A program made the translations under genes and the position numbers. This document shows, piece by piece, positions 42,448-52,508 of a DNA stretch of 64,000 nucleotides. Below the pieces are notes generated by a model. It saw only the letters and a program-made list of their open reading frames with translations. It made no database searches and was not told where the DNA came from. The stretch's first letter is position 1. Every line of letters begins with the position of its first letter. The DNA lies in contig NZ_CP011412.1 in assembly GCF_001007875.1 (NCBI RefSeq), positions 2,232,001-2,296,000 of the forward strand. Reading direction: 5' to 3'. The stretch is from Sedimenticola thiotaurini (lineage in GTDB: Bacteria > Pseudomonadota > Gammaproteobacteria > Chromatiales > Chromatiaceae).

Positions 42448-42918
42448 CTACTGCCGGGATGCCGACGACGACAGATGCAGTGTTTCGCCGTCGATATGGG
42501 CAATCAACAGCATCAGAAACTTGAACAGGTACTGCAGGCGGGCGCGCACGTTTACCGAGCCCGCATCCAGATCGAGCTTTTTCAGCACCGCAATCCGTTC
42601 ATAGGCCTTGTGAATCAGCTGTTCGGTCGACCAGTCGTGGTATTTCTCAAACTCCCTGATCCCACCGTAGGTGCGTCTTGCAAGGCGCCGTTTCTGGATG
42701 GCGTTGAGCGCCGTCCCCTTTTCAGTGGCCTGGCGATATTGCGCCTGCTCCAGCCCCGCAACAATGGTCGTACCGGGAAGCTGCTCCGCCAGTCCCGCCC
42801 GCAGAAAGGCCAGGTTGTGGCGCAGCTCCAGCACCAGCAGGTTTTTTGAACAGCGCCGCTCCCTGTGCCGTGCATACTCTTTGTCAAAGATTAGATAGAG
42901 ATCCTGGATGATGCTCAC
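42448..42918 (-). CDS. Hypothetical protein
   Basis: Unrecognised protein of 156 residues starting at GTG 42918. It is basic and helical with no signal peptide or membrane segment: RHRERRCSKNLLVLELRHNLAFLRAGLAEQL at the N-terminus, KRRLARRTYGGIREFEKYHDW in the middle, and a Ser-rich end (LSSSASRQ). A single Cys lies at about residue 23. Coding on this strand is supported by its position 28 bases upstream of ubiA in the same direction and by a GGGAG upstream. No function is proposed. Confidence 0.55.
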   Translation of the reverse strand: MSIIQDLYLIFDKEYARHRERRCSKNLLVLELRHNLAFLRAGLAEQLPGTTIVAGLEQAQYRQATEKGTALNAIQKRRLARRTYGGIREFEKYHDWSTEQLIHKAYERIAVLKKLDLDAGSVNVRARLQYLFKFLMLLIAHIDGETLHLSSSASRQ

Positions 42919-42946
42919 CGGCTGAGGTCACTCCCTGTTCTGAGCG

Positions 42947-43852
42947 TCATGCCAGCAGGTAGTCCAGCAGCAGACCGAAAAAGATCACCATGCCAACATT
43001 GTTATTGTTCAGAAAGGCGGTAAAACAGGCGGCCGGCTCACGCTCCCGGATGAGCACCTGCTGCCACACAAACAGCGCCCCGGCGATGACCAGCCCCAGG
43101 TAGTAGGGGATCCCCAGACCGACCTCCATGCCCACCACCACCAGCAGCGCCAGCATCACCAGCTGCAGCAGACCGATAATCAGCCGATCCTGTCGTCCGA
43201 ACAGGATGGCGGTGGATTTCACCCCGATCACCAGATCATCATCCCGATCCACCATGGCGTACTCGGTATCGTAGATCAGCGCCCAGATGATGGCCGACAG
43301 ATAGAGCAGCCAGCCGACCATGGGAACCGTGCCCAGCAGCGCCATGTAGGCCATGGGAACCGCCCAGCCGAACGCCATGCCGAGCACCAGCTGGGGCATG
43401 TGGGAGTAACGTTTCATAAAGGGATAGAGCGACGCCAGCAGCAGGGCAACCACCGACATCATGACCGTCTCCCGGTTGAGCAGCAACACCAGACCGAACG
43501 ACACCAGGCAGAGCAGCACGAAGATCCAGAGCGCCTCTTTGGGTGACACCACACCGGTCGCCAGGGGCCGGTTACAGGTCCGTTTCACCCGGCCATCGAT
43601 GTTTCGGTCGGCATAGTCATTGATGGCACAACCGGCGGAACGCATCAGCCCGACGCCCAGGATGAAGATCACTACCACGCCCCAGCGGGGCTCTCCGGAA
43701 CCGGCCATCCAGAGCGCCCAGAGCGCCGGCCACAGCAGCAGCAGGATGCCGATCGGTTTATCCAGCCGGATCAGCCGGATATATCCATCCAGTTGTTGGC
43801 GCAGGGTACGGGATGCCGTACCGCTTTTGACATCAGATTCCGAATAACTCAT
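42947..43852 (-). CDS. ubiA: 4-hydroxybenzoate polyprenyltransferase
   Basis: Integral membrane prenyltransferase of 301 residues in ubiquinone synthesis. Two Asp-rich motifs bind the Mg-polyprenyl diphosphate: [15 protein letters not shown] near residue 80 and [19 protein letters not shown] near residue 200. About eight or nine hydrophobic helices are visible. It overlaps ubiC by four bases (ATGA), so the first two committed steps are co-translated. Confidence 0.94.
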   Translation of the reverse strand: MSYSESDVKSGTASRTLRQQLDGYIRLIRLDKPIGILLLLWPALWALWMAGSGEPRWGVVVIFILGVGLMRSAGCAINDYADRNIDGRVKRTCNRPLATGVVSPKEALWIFVLLCLVSFGLVLLLNRETVMMSVVALLLASLYPFMKRYSHMPQLVLGMAFGWAVPMAYMALLGTVPMVGWLLYLSAIIWALIYDTEYAMVDRDDDLVIGVKSTAILFGRQDRLIIGLLQLVMLALLVVVGMEVGLGIPYYLGLVIAGALFVWQQVLIREREPAACFTAFLNNNNVGMVIFFGLLLDYLLA

Positions 43853-44412
43853 GGGCGACTCGTTGGTATATCGGGTAGAAACAGTTCATTCACCAGCAGG
43901 GGTTTACCGGCCAGGTGGTACAGGGTACGCCGTCCCCAAAGCGTCTGCACCGATTGCAGCCCGCATGTGGCCGATGCAAACAGGCTATGCCCCGGTCGCA
44001 GCTGTGCCATCTGGGTGACTCCGCGCCGCATGGTCGGGTCACTGAACAATACCTCACCCAGTGGCCGCTCTTCCAGCAGGGTCAGGCGTCGGGCCCGCCC
44101 GCGCAGGCTGTGCACCGGGATCAGGGTCCGGGCAAACACCCAGGGCACATCGCCACACAGCATCTCCACCTCACGCAGGATCACAACCCCACCCCGGCGC
44201 ATGCCGAGCAAGCGGCGTTCGCTTTCAAGCGGTCTGGCCCAGCCCTGACGCAACAGCCTGAGCCGGAAATTGCCCTGGGCGGCCTGCTTCAGGCGGGCTG
44301 TCAATGAGCCGGGATAGCGCAGCCAATGCGCCATGCCCACCGGCACCTGCTGATAGCGAAACCGGCACCAGGGGCTCCAGTTGGGTTCACGTCTGCTGTA
44401 AAAATACTTCAA
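43849..44412 (-). CDS. ubiC: Chorismate pyruvate-lyase
   Basis: Soluble enzyme of 187 residues that removes pyruvate from chorismate to give 4-hydroxybenzoate for Ubi[30 protein letters not shown] near residue 30, [20 protein letters not shown] near 85, and the [14 protein letters not shown] block are the UbiC pattern. The start at 44412 gives a normal family length. Confidence 0.92.
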   Translation of the reverse strand: MKYFYSRREPNWSPWCRFRYQQVPVGMAHWLRYPGSLTARLKQAAQGNFRLRLLRQGWARPLESERRLLGMRRGGVVILREVEMLCGDVPWVFARTLIPVHSLRGRARRLTLLEERPLGEVLFSDPTMRRGVTQMAQLRPGHSLFASATCGLQSVQTLWGRRTLYHLAGKPLLVNELFLPDIPTSRP

Positions 44413-44499
44413 GAACCGGATCCAGTGATCACAAAAGAGACATTATCACCGATTTTCCGCCCCGTTTCCCCTCTCAAAAAGATCGCCACAGACACCGAC

Positions 44500-46617
44500 T
44501 CAGACATTGATATAGTGTTGACGGTCACCCACCCAGCGTCGCACCAGCGGAGCAACCCGCTCCGGATACTGCTCCAGCAGCAGTTGGGCGGCCTGCTGCG
44601 CCTCTTCCAGCAACGATTGATCCCGCAACAGGTCGGCAATACGAAACTGCATCTCGCCGGTCTGGCGGGTACCCAGCACCTCACCCGGGCCCCGCAGCTC
44701 CAGATCCTTACGGGCGATCAGGAAACCGTCATTGGTCTCCCGCATCACCGCCAGCCGCTGCTGGGCGTGCCGGGACAACGGCGGGTGATACATCAGGACA
44801 CAGTGACTCTCCACCGCACCGCGCCCCACCCGGCCACGCAACTGGTGCAATTGGGCCAGTCCCAGGCGCTCGGGATTCTCGATAATCATCAGGCTGGCAT
44901 TCGGCACATCCACCCCCACCTCGATCACGGTGGTGGCCACCAGCAGATCCAACCGGGCCTGCTTGAAGGTCCCCATCACGGCCTCTTTTTCCGCCGGTTT
45001 CAGCCGTCCATGCACCAGCCCGATACGCAACTCCGGCAACGCTTCCTGGAGCATGCGCACCGTCTCCTCGGCCGCCTGGCACTGCAGCGCCTCGGACTCC
45101 TCGATCAGGGTACAGACCCAGTAGGCCTGACGCCCCGCCATGCAGGCGCTGCGCACCCGCTCCACCACCTCGGCCCGGCGGCTGTCCGGTATCACCACCG
45201 TGGTCACCGGGGTACGACCGGGCGGCAACTCGTCGATAATGGAGAGATCCAGATCGGCATAGGCGGTCATGGCCAGGGTACGGGGAATGGGCGTGGCGGT
45301 CATGATCAACTGGTGCGGAACACGGTTCGCCGCCCCCTTCTCCCGCAATGCCATACGCTGGTGAACACCGAAACGGTGTTGCTCATCGATAATCACCAGC
45401 CCCAGGCGGTGGAAGTACACATCCTCCTGAAACAGGGCGTGGGTGCCCACCACAATGGACAGGTGACCACTGGAGAGTCCCTCCAGCAACTGCTCCCGGG
45501 CTTTCCCCTTGTGGCGGCCGGTGAGCCAGGCCACTTCCAGCCCCAGCGGCTCAAGCCACTGACGCAACACCCGCAGATGCTGCTCCGCCAGCAGTTCGGT
45601 CGGCGCCATCAGGGCCACCTGATGATCCGCCTCCAGCGCCTGCAGGGCAGCCAGCGCCGCCACCACGGTCTTGCCCGACCCCACATCACCCTGCACCAGC
45701 CGCAGCATGGGGTGATGCTGCTCCAGATCCCGGCCGATCTCCTGCAACACCCGCTGCTGGGCACCGGTCAGGGTGAATCCCAGGCGATCAAGAAACGGCC
45801 GGATCCACTTTTTCGTGGCCACCAGGCCCGGTGCATCCAGTCGCTTCTGGCGCAGGCGGGTCTCCTGCAGACTGAGCTGGTGGGCCATCAACTCCTCAAA
45901 GGCGAGACGTTGCTGGGCCGGATGACCGCCGTCCAGTAGCTGCTGCTGCGGTGCATCCGGCGGCGGCCGGTGCAGGTAACTGATGGCGGCGGCCAGATCC
46001 GGCAGACGAAACCGTTCCAGCAACTCCTGCGGCAACCACTCCGGCAACGCCGACGGATTGGCCTCCAGCAGAGCCAGTGCCCCACCCGCCATGGATCGCC
46101 AGCTCAGCTGGTGCATCCCCTCAGTGGTGGGGTAGACCGGGGTGAGGCTCTCCTCCACCAACGGACTGTCGCCGTCGTTGATACGCTGGTACTCGGGATG
46201 GACCATCTCGTAACCGCTCGGGCCGGGGCGCACCTCACCGTAGCAGCGCAGCCGGTTACCCCGGCCCAGCGCCGCTTTCTGGGCGTTTGAGAAATGGAAA
46301 AAGCGCAGGGTCAGGGAACCGCTGCCATCGGCCAGTTTGACCAACAGGGAGCGGCGCCGCCCGAACCGGATATCCGCCAACTCGATCTCGCCCTCCACTA
46401 CCACATTGTCGCCAGGACGCAATGCACCGATCGGCACCACACGGGTACGATCCTGATAGCGAAACGGCAGATGGAACAGGATATCCTGGACAGTCTGGAT
46501 GCCGAGCTTAGCCAGTTTCGCGCTGTTACGTGTACCGACGCCCTTCAGTGCGGTCACCGGCAACTGGTCCAACCCTGCAGCCGGTCCGTTGTTCTTCAAG
46601 GGCTTCTTCTGTGGCAT
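44500..46617 (-). CDS. recG: ATP-dependent DNA helicase RecG
   Basis: Branch-migrating helicase of 705 residues acting on stalled forks and Holliday junctions. An N-terminal wedge/OB region (VTALKGVGTRNSAKLAKLGIQTVQDILFHLPFRYQDRT) precedes the helicase core. Walker A is GDVGSGKTVVAALAAL, the DExH-like box is VIIDEQHRFGVHQR, and the later motifs are intact (MTATPIPRTLA, HGRLKPAEKEAVM, QLRGRVGRG). ATG 46617 lies nine bases after GGAGGG; the frame is open for 30 further codons. Confidence 0.95.
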   Translation of the reverse strand: MPQKKPLKNNGPAAGLDQLPVTALKGVGTRNSAKLAKLGIQTVQDILFHLPFRYQDRTRVVPIGALRPGDNVVVEGEIELADIRFGRRRSLLVKLADGSGSLTLRFFHFSNAQKAALGRGNRLRCYGEVRPGPSGYEMVHPEYQRINDGDSPLVEESLTPVYPTTEGMHQLSWRSMAGGALALLEANPSALPEWLPQELLERFRLPDLAAAISYLHRPPPDAPQQQLLDGGHPAQQRLAFEELMAHQLSLQETRLRQKRLDAPGLVATKKWIRPFLDRLGFTLTGAQQRVLQEIGRDLEQHHPMLRLVQGDVGSGKTVVAALAALQALEADHQVALMAPTELLAEQHLRVLRQWLEPLGLEVAWLTGRHKGKAREQLLEGLSSGHLSIVVGTHALFQEDVYFHRLGLVIIDEQHRFGVHQRMALREKGAANRVPHQLIMTATPIPRTLAMTAYADLDLSIIDELPPGRTPVTTVVIPDSRRAEVVERVRSACMAGRQAYWVCTLIEESEALQCQAAEETVRMLQEALPELRIGLVHGRLKPAEKEAVMGTFKQARLDLLVATTVIEVGVDVPNASLMIIENPERLGLAQLHQLRGRVGRGAVESHCVLMYHPPLSRHAQQRLAVMRETNDGFLIARKDLELRGPGEVLGTRQTGEMQFRIADLLRDQSLLEEAQQAAQLLLEQYPERVAPLVRRWVGDRQHYINV

Positions 46618-46774
46618 GCCCCGCATCCCTCCTGATTCATCGGCCGAAGTCAGCCGCATCCCCGGATCAACGGGGTGGTTACAGCCGCTGGAACGGTCGT
46701 TAAACAATGCGTGGTAATATTATCAGATAATTCCCCATGGAAAACCTATAGAGAACAAACCAAGGAGAGCGTCC

Positions 46775-47089
46775 ATGTCCGTACTACTGGAGTTTGCCAT
46801 GTTTCCGACCGACAAAGGGGAGAGTGTCAGCCCCTATGTCAGCCGGGTGATTGAACTGATACGTGACAGTGGCTGTGATTACCAGTTGACGCCCATGGGC
46901 ACCATTATCGAGACCGACACCCTGTCACAGGCCCTGGCGCTGGTGGAGGCGGCCTATGCAACCCTGGAACAGGCCGGCTGCTCCCGGGTCTACTCCTCCC
47001 TGAATCTGGATATCCGTAAGGGTAAAGATAACCGTATGCAGGGCAAGGTGGCGTCGATTCGCGCCAGGATCGGTGACATCAACAGCTGA
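46775..47089 (+). CDS. MTH1187/YkoF-type thiamine-binding protein
   Basis: Ferredoxin-like-fold protein of 104 residues (DUF77 / thiamine-binding family). LLEFAMFPTDKGESVSPYVSRVIELIRDSGCDYQLTPMGTIIET is the family pattern. Members bind thiamine or related pyrimidines in the cytoplasm. The start at ATG 46775 follows AAGGAGAG. The next gene, 69 bases downstream, belongs to a family linked to thiamine phosphate synthesis. Confidence 0.85.
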   Translation: MSVLLEFAMFPTDKGESVSPYVSRVIELIRDSGCDYQLTPMGTIIETDTLSQALALVEAAYATLEQAGCSRVYSSLNLDIRKGKDNRMQGKVASIRARIGDINS

Positions 47090-47158
47090 AACCCCGGCGG
47101 GATGAGGATACTCCCCGGGGTTGGAAAATTGCGCCAGTCTGAATAGAGCAGGTAGATT

Positions 47159-47578
47159 ATGTGGATACAGAAGGAGATCAGCCTGAAGCCGCGCCCGCGT
47201 GGCTTTCACCTCATCACCGATGAGATTGAGCAGGCAATCGGTGAAATCGGCACCATAAAAACCGGATTGCTGAACCTCTTTATCAAGCACACCTCCGCCG
47301 CATTGACGATCAACGAAAATGCCGACCCCACGGTGCGGGCAGATTTCGAAAGTTTCTTCAATCGGGCGGTACCGGAAAATGAACCCTACTACCGGCACAC
47401 ACTGGAGGGGAGCGACGATCTGCCGGCGCATCTGAAAAGCAGTATCCTGGGACCCGGTGTACAGATTCCGATCAGCAACGGCCGGCTCAACATGGGTACC
47501 TGGCAGGGAATCTATCTCTGCGAACACCGCAACCAGGGGGGCAGCAGACGGGTGGTCATTACACTTCAGGGGGAGTGA
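47159..47578 (+). CDS. yjbQ: YjbQ family protein
   Basis: UPF0047/YjbQ protein of 139 residues. The conserved block LFIKHTSAALTINENADPTVRADFESFF lies near residue 42, and GPGVQIPISNGRLNMGTWQGIYLCEHRN near residue 100. Some members show weak thiamine-phosphate synthase activity. It shares direction and probably a transcript with the thiamine-binding gene just upstream. Confidence 0.9.
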   Translation: MWIQKEISLKPRPRGFHLITDEIEQAIGEIGTIKTGLLNLFIKHTSAALTINENADPTVRADFESFFNRAVPENEPYYRHTLEGSDDLPAHLKSSILGPGVQIPISNGRLNMGTWQGIYLCEHRNQGGSRRVVITLQGE

Positions 47579-47682
47579 CAGGCAGAAGCTGGCGGCCCGT
47601 TCAACGGGCATCGACCTCTCAGGGATTGTCCCCTTACCGGGGCGGGACAGCGCCAGCCGGCAGGGGCGTAAGGAGCAGAGAG

Positions 47683-48063
47683 TTACAGCACCATGACCGC
47701 ATCCATCTCAACCGCTGCTCCCTTGGGGAGTTCGGCCACACCAATTGCGGCCCGGGCCGGATAGGGCTGGGAGAAGTACTCCGCCATGATACTGTTGATC
47801 AGGGGAAAGTGGGTCAGGTCAGTCAGAAATATATTCAGCTTGGCCACGTCCTTGAGCTCGCCACCGGCGGCCCGGGCGACCGCCTGCAGATTATCAAAGA
47901 CCCGCCGGATCTGTGCCTCCATATCACCCTCCACCATCTCCATGGTTTCCGGTACCAGGGGGATCTGCCCGGACAGGTAAACCGTATTACCCACCTTGAC
48001 CGCCTGGGAGTAGGTCCCAATCGCCTGGGGTGCCAGATCTGTACGAATAATCTCTTTTTCCAT
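47683..48063 (-). CDS. ridA: RidA family enamine/imine deaminase
   Basis: RidA/YjgF protein of 126 residues. It hydrolyses reactive 2-aminoacrylate and related imines released by PLP enzymes. [35 protein letters not shown] and [23 protein letters not shown] include the catalytic Arg in the final block. It lies 22 bases downstream of spoT, a frequent neighbour in gammaproteobacteria. Confidence 0.94.
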   Translation of the reverse strand: MEKEIIRTDLAPQAIGTYSQAVKVGNTVYLSGQIPLVPETMEMVEGDMEAQIRRVFDNLQAVARAAGGELKDVAKLNIFLTDLTHFPLINSIMAEYFSQPYPARAAIGVAELPKGAAVEMDAVMVL

Positions 48064-48085
48064 TGATGTCCGTTCTCTCTGTTAT

Positions 48086-50251
48086 CTAGTTAACCCGGTA
48101 GATGCGCAGCACCGTCTTCAAGCGACGCAGGCGGCGCATGATATTGGCCAGGTGTATGCGGCTGTCCACCGCCACCACAAAATGCAGCGTGGATGTGAGA
48201 CCGTCCCGCTCCTCCATGATCACATTCTTGATGTTGGCGCCCATCTCGGATATGGCGGACGCGACCGATGCCAGGGCACCCCGCTTGTTGCCCACATCCA
48301 CCTTGATCTCGGTGGTGAAGTCGCCCACCGGGTCCTTCTCCCAGCTCACATCCAGCCAGCTGTCGGTCTTGCGGAAATCACCCAGATTACGGCACTCCTG
48401 CCGATGCACCACGATGCCTTTTCCGGGATTGAAGATAGCCACGATCTCATCACCCGGCAAGGGACGACAACATTTGGCAAAACTCACCACCATACCCTCG
48501 GTACCGGTGATGGCCAACGGCGCCGAACCCGTTTCCGGCGGCATCTCCTCCCGGGCCGGATCGGTCGCGGAATCGGTCAGGCGGCGCGCCACCAGCAGCG
48601 GCATGCGATTACCCAGTCCGATCTCCGCCAGCAGGGCATCTGAACTGTCCAGATGAAAATCCTTAAGCACCGGTGCCAGCCGACTGGCCGGGATGGTATC
48701 GATATTCAGATCATACTGGGCCAGATTCTTGTTCAGCAGCCGTCGTCCCAGGGTCACCGCCTCCTGGTGCCGCAGATTCTTCAGGTAGCCACGGATATTG
48801 GCCCGCGCCTTGCCCGTCACCACGAAATTGAGCCAGGCAGCGCTGGGGTTGGCAGTATCGGAAGTAATAATCTCCACTGTCTGGCCACTGTACAAACGGG
48901 TGCGCAGCGGCACCATATGCCGGTCCACCCGGGCCGCCACGGTATGGTTGCCCACATCGGAGTGCACCGCGTAGGCGAAATCGATCACCGTGGCCCCCTT
49001 GGAGAGCACCATGATCTTGCCCCGGGGAGTAAACACATAGACCTCGTCCGGGAACAGGTCCACTTTGACATGCTCCAGGAACTCCATGGAGTCCCCCGCG
49101 TCCTTCTGCAGCTCGAGTAGATTCTTCAACCAGTTGGAGGCGTCCGCGTGGGCCTCGCTGCTCTGATTGTCGCTGGACTTGTACAGCCAGTGGGCGGCAA
49201 TACCCGATTCCGCCATGCGGTCCATCTCCACGGTGCGGATCTGGATCTCGATCGGCAGGCCATGGGGGCCAAACAACAGGGTGTGCAGCGACTGGTAGCC
49301 GTTGGCCTTGGGAATGGCGATGTAGTCCTTGAAGCGTCCCGGTACCGGTTTATACAGGTTATGCACCACCCCGAGCGCCCGGTAACAGGTGTCCAGGCGA
49401 TCAACAATGATACGGAAGGCGTAGACATCCACCACTTCGGAGAAAGAGAGCTTCTTGTCCCGCATCTTGGTGTAGATGCTGTAGAGGTGCTTCTCCCGGC
49501 CCCGCACCACACCCACGATCCCCTCCTGCTCCAGCCGACCCACCAATGCGGCATCGATATTCCCCATCACCTCCTTGCGATTGCCCCGGGCAGTGCGCAC
49601 CGCCTCCTTCAGGGCCCGGTAGCGCATCGGCCAGTAGGCCGCGAAGCAGAGCTCCTCCAGTTCGGTACGCAGACTGTAGATACCCAGTCGATGGGCGATG
49701 GGAGCGTAGATCTCCAGGGTTTCCCGGGCGATGCGCCGGCACTTTTCCGGCCGCATCACTTCCAGGGTGCGCATGTTATGCAGACGGTCGGCCAGCTTGA
49801 TCAGGATAATGCGGATATCCTGGGTCATGGCCAGCAGCATCTTGCGGAAACTGGCGGCCTGCGCCTCGGCTTTGGAGGGGAAGTTGATCTGGTTCAGCTT
49901 GCTGACGCCATCCACCAGGGTGGCCACCTCTTCACCGAACTCCGCTTCCAGCTGCTCCTTGGTGATGGGGGTGTCTTCCAGCACATCGTGCATGATCGCC
50001 GCCATGATGCAGCGAAAGTCGAGCCGGATATCGGCCAGGATACGGGCCACCGCCAGCGGGTGGTAAATATAGGGTTCACCGGTCAGACGTTTCTGACCCT
50101 CGTGCGCCTCGGCACTGAACACGTAGGCGCGATAGACTTCGCGGATCTGTTCAACACTCAGGTAGGATTCGAGGTAGACACAGAGATCGCTGATCAGGAA
50201 GCGGGGTTTATTGGGCGACTGGGAGACCTGGGCGCCGGCCGGACTGCTCAT
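48086..50251 (-). CDS. spoT: Bifunctional (p)ppGpp synthetase/hydrolase SpoT
   Basis: RelA/SpoT protein of 721 residues. The HD hydrolase domain has YHPLAVARI and HDVLEDT near residue 90. The synthetase domain carries GRFKDYIAIPKANGYQSLHT; the R-x-K-D motif is typical of bifunctional SpoT rather than RelA-type E-x-D-D. TGS (YVFTPRGKIMVLSKGATVIDFAYAVHSD) and C-terminal ACT domains complete it. It is followed by ridA and preceded by rpoZ, the usual arrangement. Confidence 0.95.
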   Translation of the reverse strand: MSSPAGAQVSQSPNKPRFLISDLCVYLESYLSVEQIREVYRAYVFSAEAHEGQKRLTGEPYIYHPLAVARILADIRLDFRCIMAAIMHDVLEDTPITKEQLEAEFGEEVATLVDGVSKLNQINFPSKAEAQAASFRKMLLAMTQDIRIILIKLADRLHNMRTLEVMRPEKCRRIARETLEIYAPIAHRLGIYSLRTELEELCFAAYWPMRYRALKEAVRTARGNRKEVMGNIDAALVGRLEQEGIVGVVRGREKHLYSIYTKMRDKKLSFSEVVDVYAFRIIVDRLDTCYRALGVVHNLYKPVPGRFKDYIAIPKANGYQSLHTLLFGPHGLPIEIQIRTVEMDRMAESGIAAHWLYKSSDNQSSEAHADASNWLKNLLELQKDAGDSMEFLEHVKVDLFPDEVYVFTPRGKIMVLSKGATVIDFAYAVHSDVGNHTVAARVDRHMVPLRTRLYSGQTVEIITSDTANPSAAWLNFVVTGKARANIRGYLKNLRHQEAVTLGRRLLNKNLAQYDLNIDTIPASRLAPVLKDFHLDSSDALLAEIGLGNRMPLLVARRLTDSATDPAREEMPPETGSAPLAITGTEGMVVSFAKCCRPLPGDEIVAIFNPGKGIVVHRQECRNLGDFRKTDSWLDVSWEKDPVGDFTTEIKVDVGNKRGALASVASAISEMGANIKNVIMEERDGLTSTLHFVVAVDSRIHLANIMRRLRRLKTVLRIYRVN

Positions 50252-50346
50252 AAAGTGCCCCAGCCCGAGACCGCGCAGGAGAGGGGCGCAGCCTCGACAA
50301 GATGCAGGCTGAAAATAGTGACTGAATGGCCGTTCGTAGACATCCC

Positions 50347-50628
50347 TTACCTGGCAAATGCCTGGTCGTCCACCATCTCAGCTGCGCCGAAGTTATCTTC
50401 CAGGGCGCTCATGTCCACTTCCGGCTCGCTCTTGGGTGCGACCACCTGATCGTCCACCAGCCCGGCGGCAATCTCCCGCAACGCCATGACGGTCGGCTTG
50501 TCATTCTCCCAGGCCAGCAGCGGGGTCACGCCATTGCTCAGCTGGCGGGCACGCTTGGTTGCCAGTAACACCAGGTCAAAACGGTTATCCACATGCTCAA
50601 GGCAATCTTCAACGGTAACGCGGGCCAT
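50347..50628 (-). CDS. rpoZ: RNA polymerase omega subunit
   Basis: Omega subunit of 93 residues starting [30 protein letters not shown], the standard motif, with the acidic tail seen in gammaproteobacteria. The frame stays open upstream to 50775, but that stretch is not like omega and covers the promoter region. It sits between gmk and spoT; the product contributes the ppGpp site 1 on RNA polymerase, fitting its neighbour. Confidence 0.95.
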   Translation of the reverse strand: MARVTVEDCLEHVDNRFDLVLLATKRARQLSNGVTPLLAWENDKPTVMALREIAAGLVDDQVVAPKSEPEVDMSALEDNFGAAEMVDDQAFAR

Positions 50629-50687
50629 GTTCAATACACTCCGAAAGTCCAATCCCCGCCAACGGTTTAACGGGAGAGAAAATAACA

Positions 50688-50719
50688 CAGCCGAATCGGC
50701 TGGAACACTAAATAGTATA
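50688..50719 (-). promoter_or_regulatory. Candidate rpoZ promoter and adjacent palindrome
   Basis: On the minus strand TG-T-TATACT (extended -10, TATACT at 50719-50714) lies between gmk and rpoZ; no convincing -35 is seen. Twelve bases further downstream is CAGCCGA-T-TCGGCTG (50702-50688), a 15-base palindrome. It would fall at about +5 to +20 of the transcript and might be an operator or an end for the gmk message. Confidence 0.4.
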
Positions 50720-50828
50720 ACAATGCGCGCCGCCACACCAGATGCCAGACAATTGAAGCGGCATCCGGTAACCATCCTGTACCGGGCGGCCTTGACGGGG
50801 CAGTAATCCCGAAAGTAACCGGCGCTGA

Positions 50829-51446
<618 letters not shown>

Positions 51447-51497
51447 TTATTCACTTTTCGTTGCGGTTATCTGGTCAATGGGTAAGAGGTGTCGTGT

Positions 51498-52364
51498 CTA
51501 TTCGATATTCTGGATCTGCTCCCGCATCTGCTCGATCAGCACCTTCAGTTCCACCGAAACCCGGGTCATCTCCACATCATTGGACTTGGAGCCCAGGGTG
51601 TTGGCCTCCCGGTTAAGCTCCTGCATGAGAAAATCGAGACGCCGACCGACCGGCTCATCCCGCTCGAGCACCGCCTCCACCTCATCCAGGTGGGTCAGCA
51701 GCCGGTCCATCTCCTCATCCACATCGAGCCGCTGGGTCAGCAGCACCATCTCCTGCTCGATACGCCCCTCATCCAGTTCGGCGGTCAATTCGACCAGACG
51801 GGCACGCAGCCGATCCCGCAGGGAGACTAGCAGTTGCGGCATCAGCTGTTTGGCTTTGGTCACCTGTTCACGCATCGATTCGCAACGCTGGACAATCAAT
51901 TCCGCCAACCGCTGCCCCTCCCGTTGCCGGGACTCCACCAGGCCGTCCAGGGCCTCTTCCAGCAGGCTGGTGGCACGTTGATGTACCGGTGTCAGATCCA
52001 GCTCCTCCGTCTCCAGTACGCCGGGCCAGCGCAGGATGTCTATCGCCCGGGGCGGTACGGATTGATGCAGCATTTGGCCGATCTCTCCGGCGGCATCGAT
52101 GATCTGCTGGGCAAAGCGTTCATTGACCGCGACGCCAGCGGTGGCATTTTTGGACGGCACAAAACGGAACTGGCAGTCCACCTTGCCACGACCCAGGCGG
52201 GCGGCGACCCGCTCCCTGACCACCGGCTCCAGGGCACGCAGCTCCTCGGGCAGCCGCACAAACAGCTCCAGATAACGGTGATTCACCGAGCGCAGTTCGC
52301 AAACCAGCTCTCCCAGTTCATCCCGGCTCTCTCTTCTCGAAAATGAGGTCATACTGCAGATCAT
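51498..52364 (-). CDS. yicC: YicC family endoribonuclease-like protein
   Basis: YicC protein of 288 residues. MICSMTSFSRRE at the N-terminus, LRSVNHRYLELFVRLPEELRALEPVVRERVAARLGRGKVDC, and the C-terminal FLMQELNREANTLGSKSNDVEMTRVSVELKVLIEQMREQIQNIE block match closely. E. coli YicC has been reported to act on RNA. ATG 52364 matches the family start; an ATG five codons upstream is possible. It is divergent from the kinase-phosphatase-rph operon. Confidence 0.92.
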   Translation of the reverse strand: MICSMTSFSRRESRDELGELVCELRSVNHRYLELFVRLPEELRALEPVVRERVAARLGRGKVDCQFRFVPSKNATAGVAVNERFAQQIIDAAGEIGQMLHQSVPPRAIDILRWPGVLETEELDLTPVHQRATSLLEEALDGLVESRQREGQRLAELIVQRCESMREQVTKAKQLMPQLLVSLRDRLRARLVELTAELDEGRIEQEMVLLTQRLDVDEEMDRLLTHLDEVEAVLERDEPVGRRLDFLMQELNREANTLGSKSNDVEMTRVSVELKVLIEQMREQIQNIE

Positions 52365-52460
52365 GGGCGCACCTGTCATTTATACTTGGATGTGTACTGC
52401 GTATTATCAGTAATCGCAGACATCGGGTACTCGCCGGTTCGTGGAGTCGTTCCTCTCCTG

Positions 52461-52490
52461 TCGATAGGCGGGCGTGGTAACCTGTATCAT
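52461..52490 (+). promoter_or_regulatory. Candidate promoter of the kinase-phosphatase-rph operon
   Basis: TCGATA (52461-52466), an 18-base spacer and TATCAT (52485-52490), with CATAAT overlapping three bases later. The predicted start is only about 10 bases before the GTG start of the kinase, so either the leader is very short or the true promoter is elsewhere. Confidence 0.35.
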
Positions 52491-52508
52491 AATGCGCATT
52501 TGGACTGA

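Noticed and set aside
44326-45939. 537-codon plus-strand open frame opposite recG
   Set aside because: Composition is His/Gln/Arg-rich and lacks any motif; recG on the other strand is complete and well conserved.
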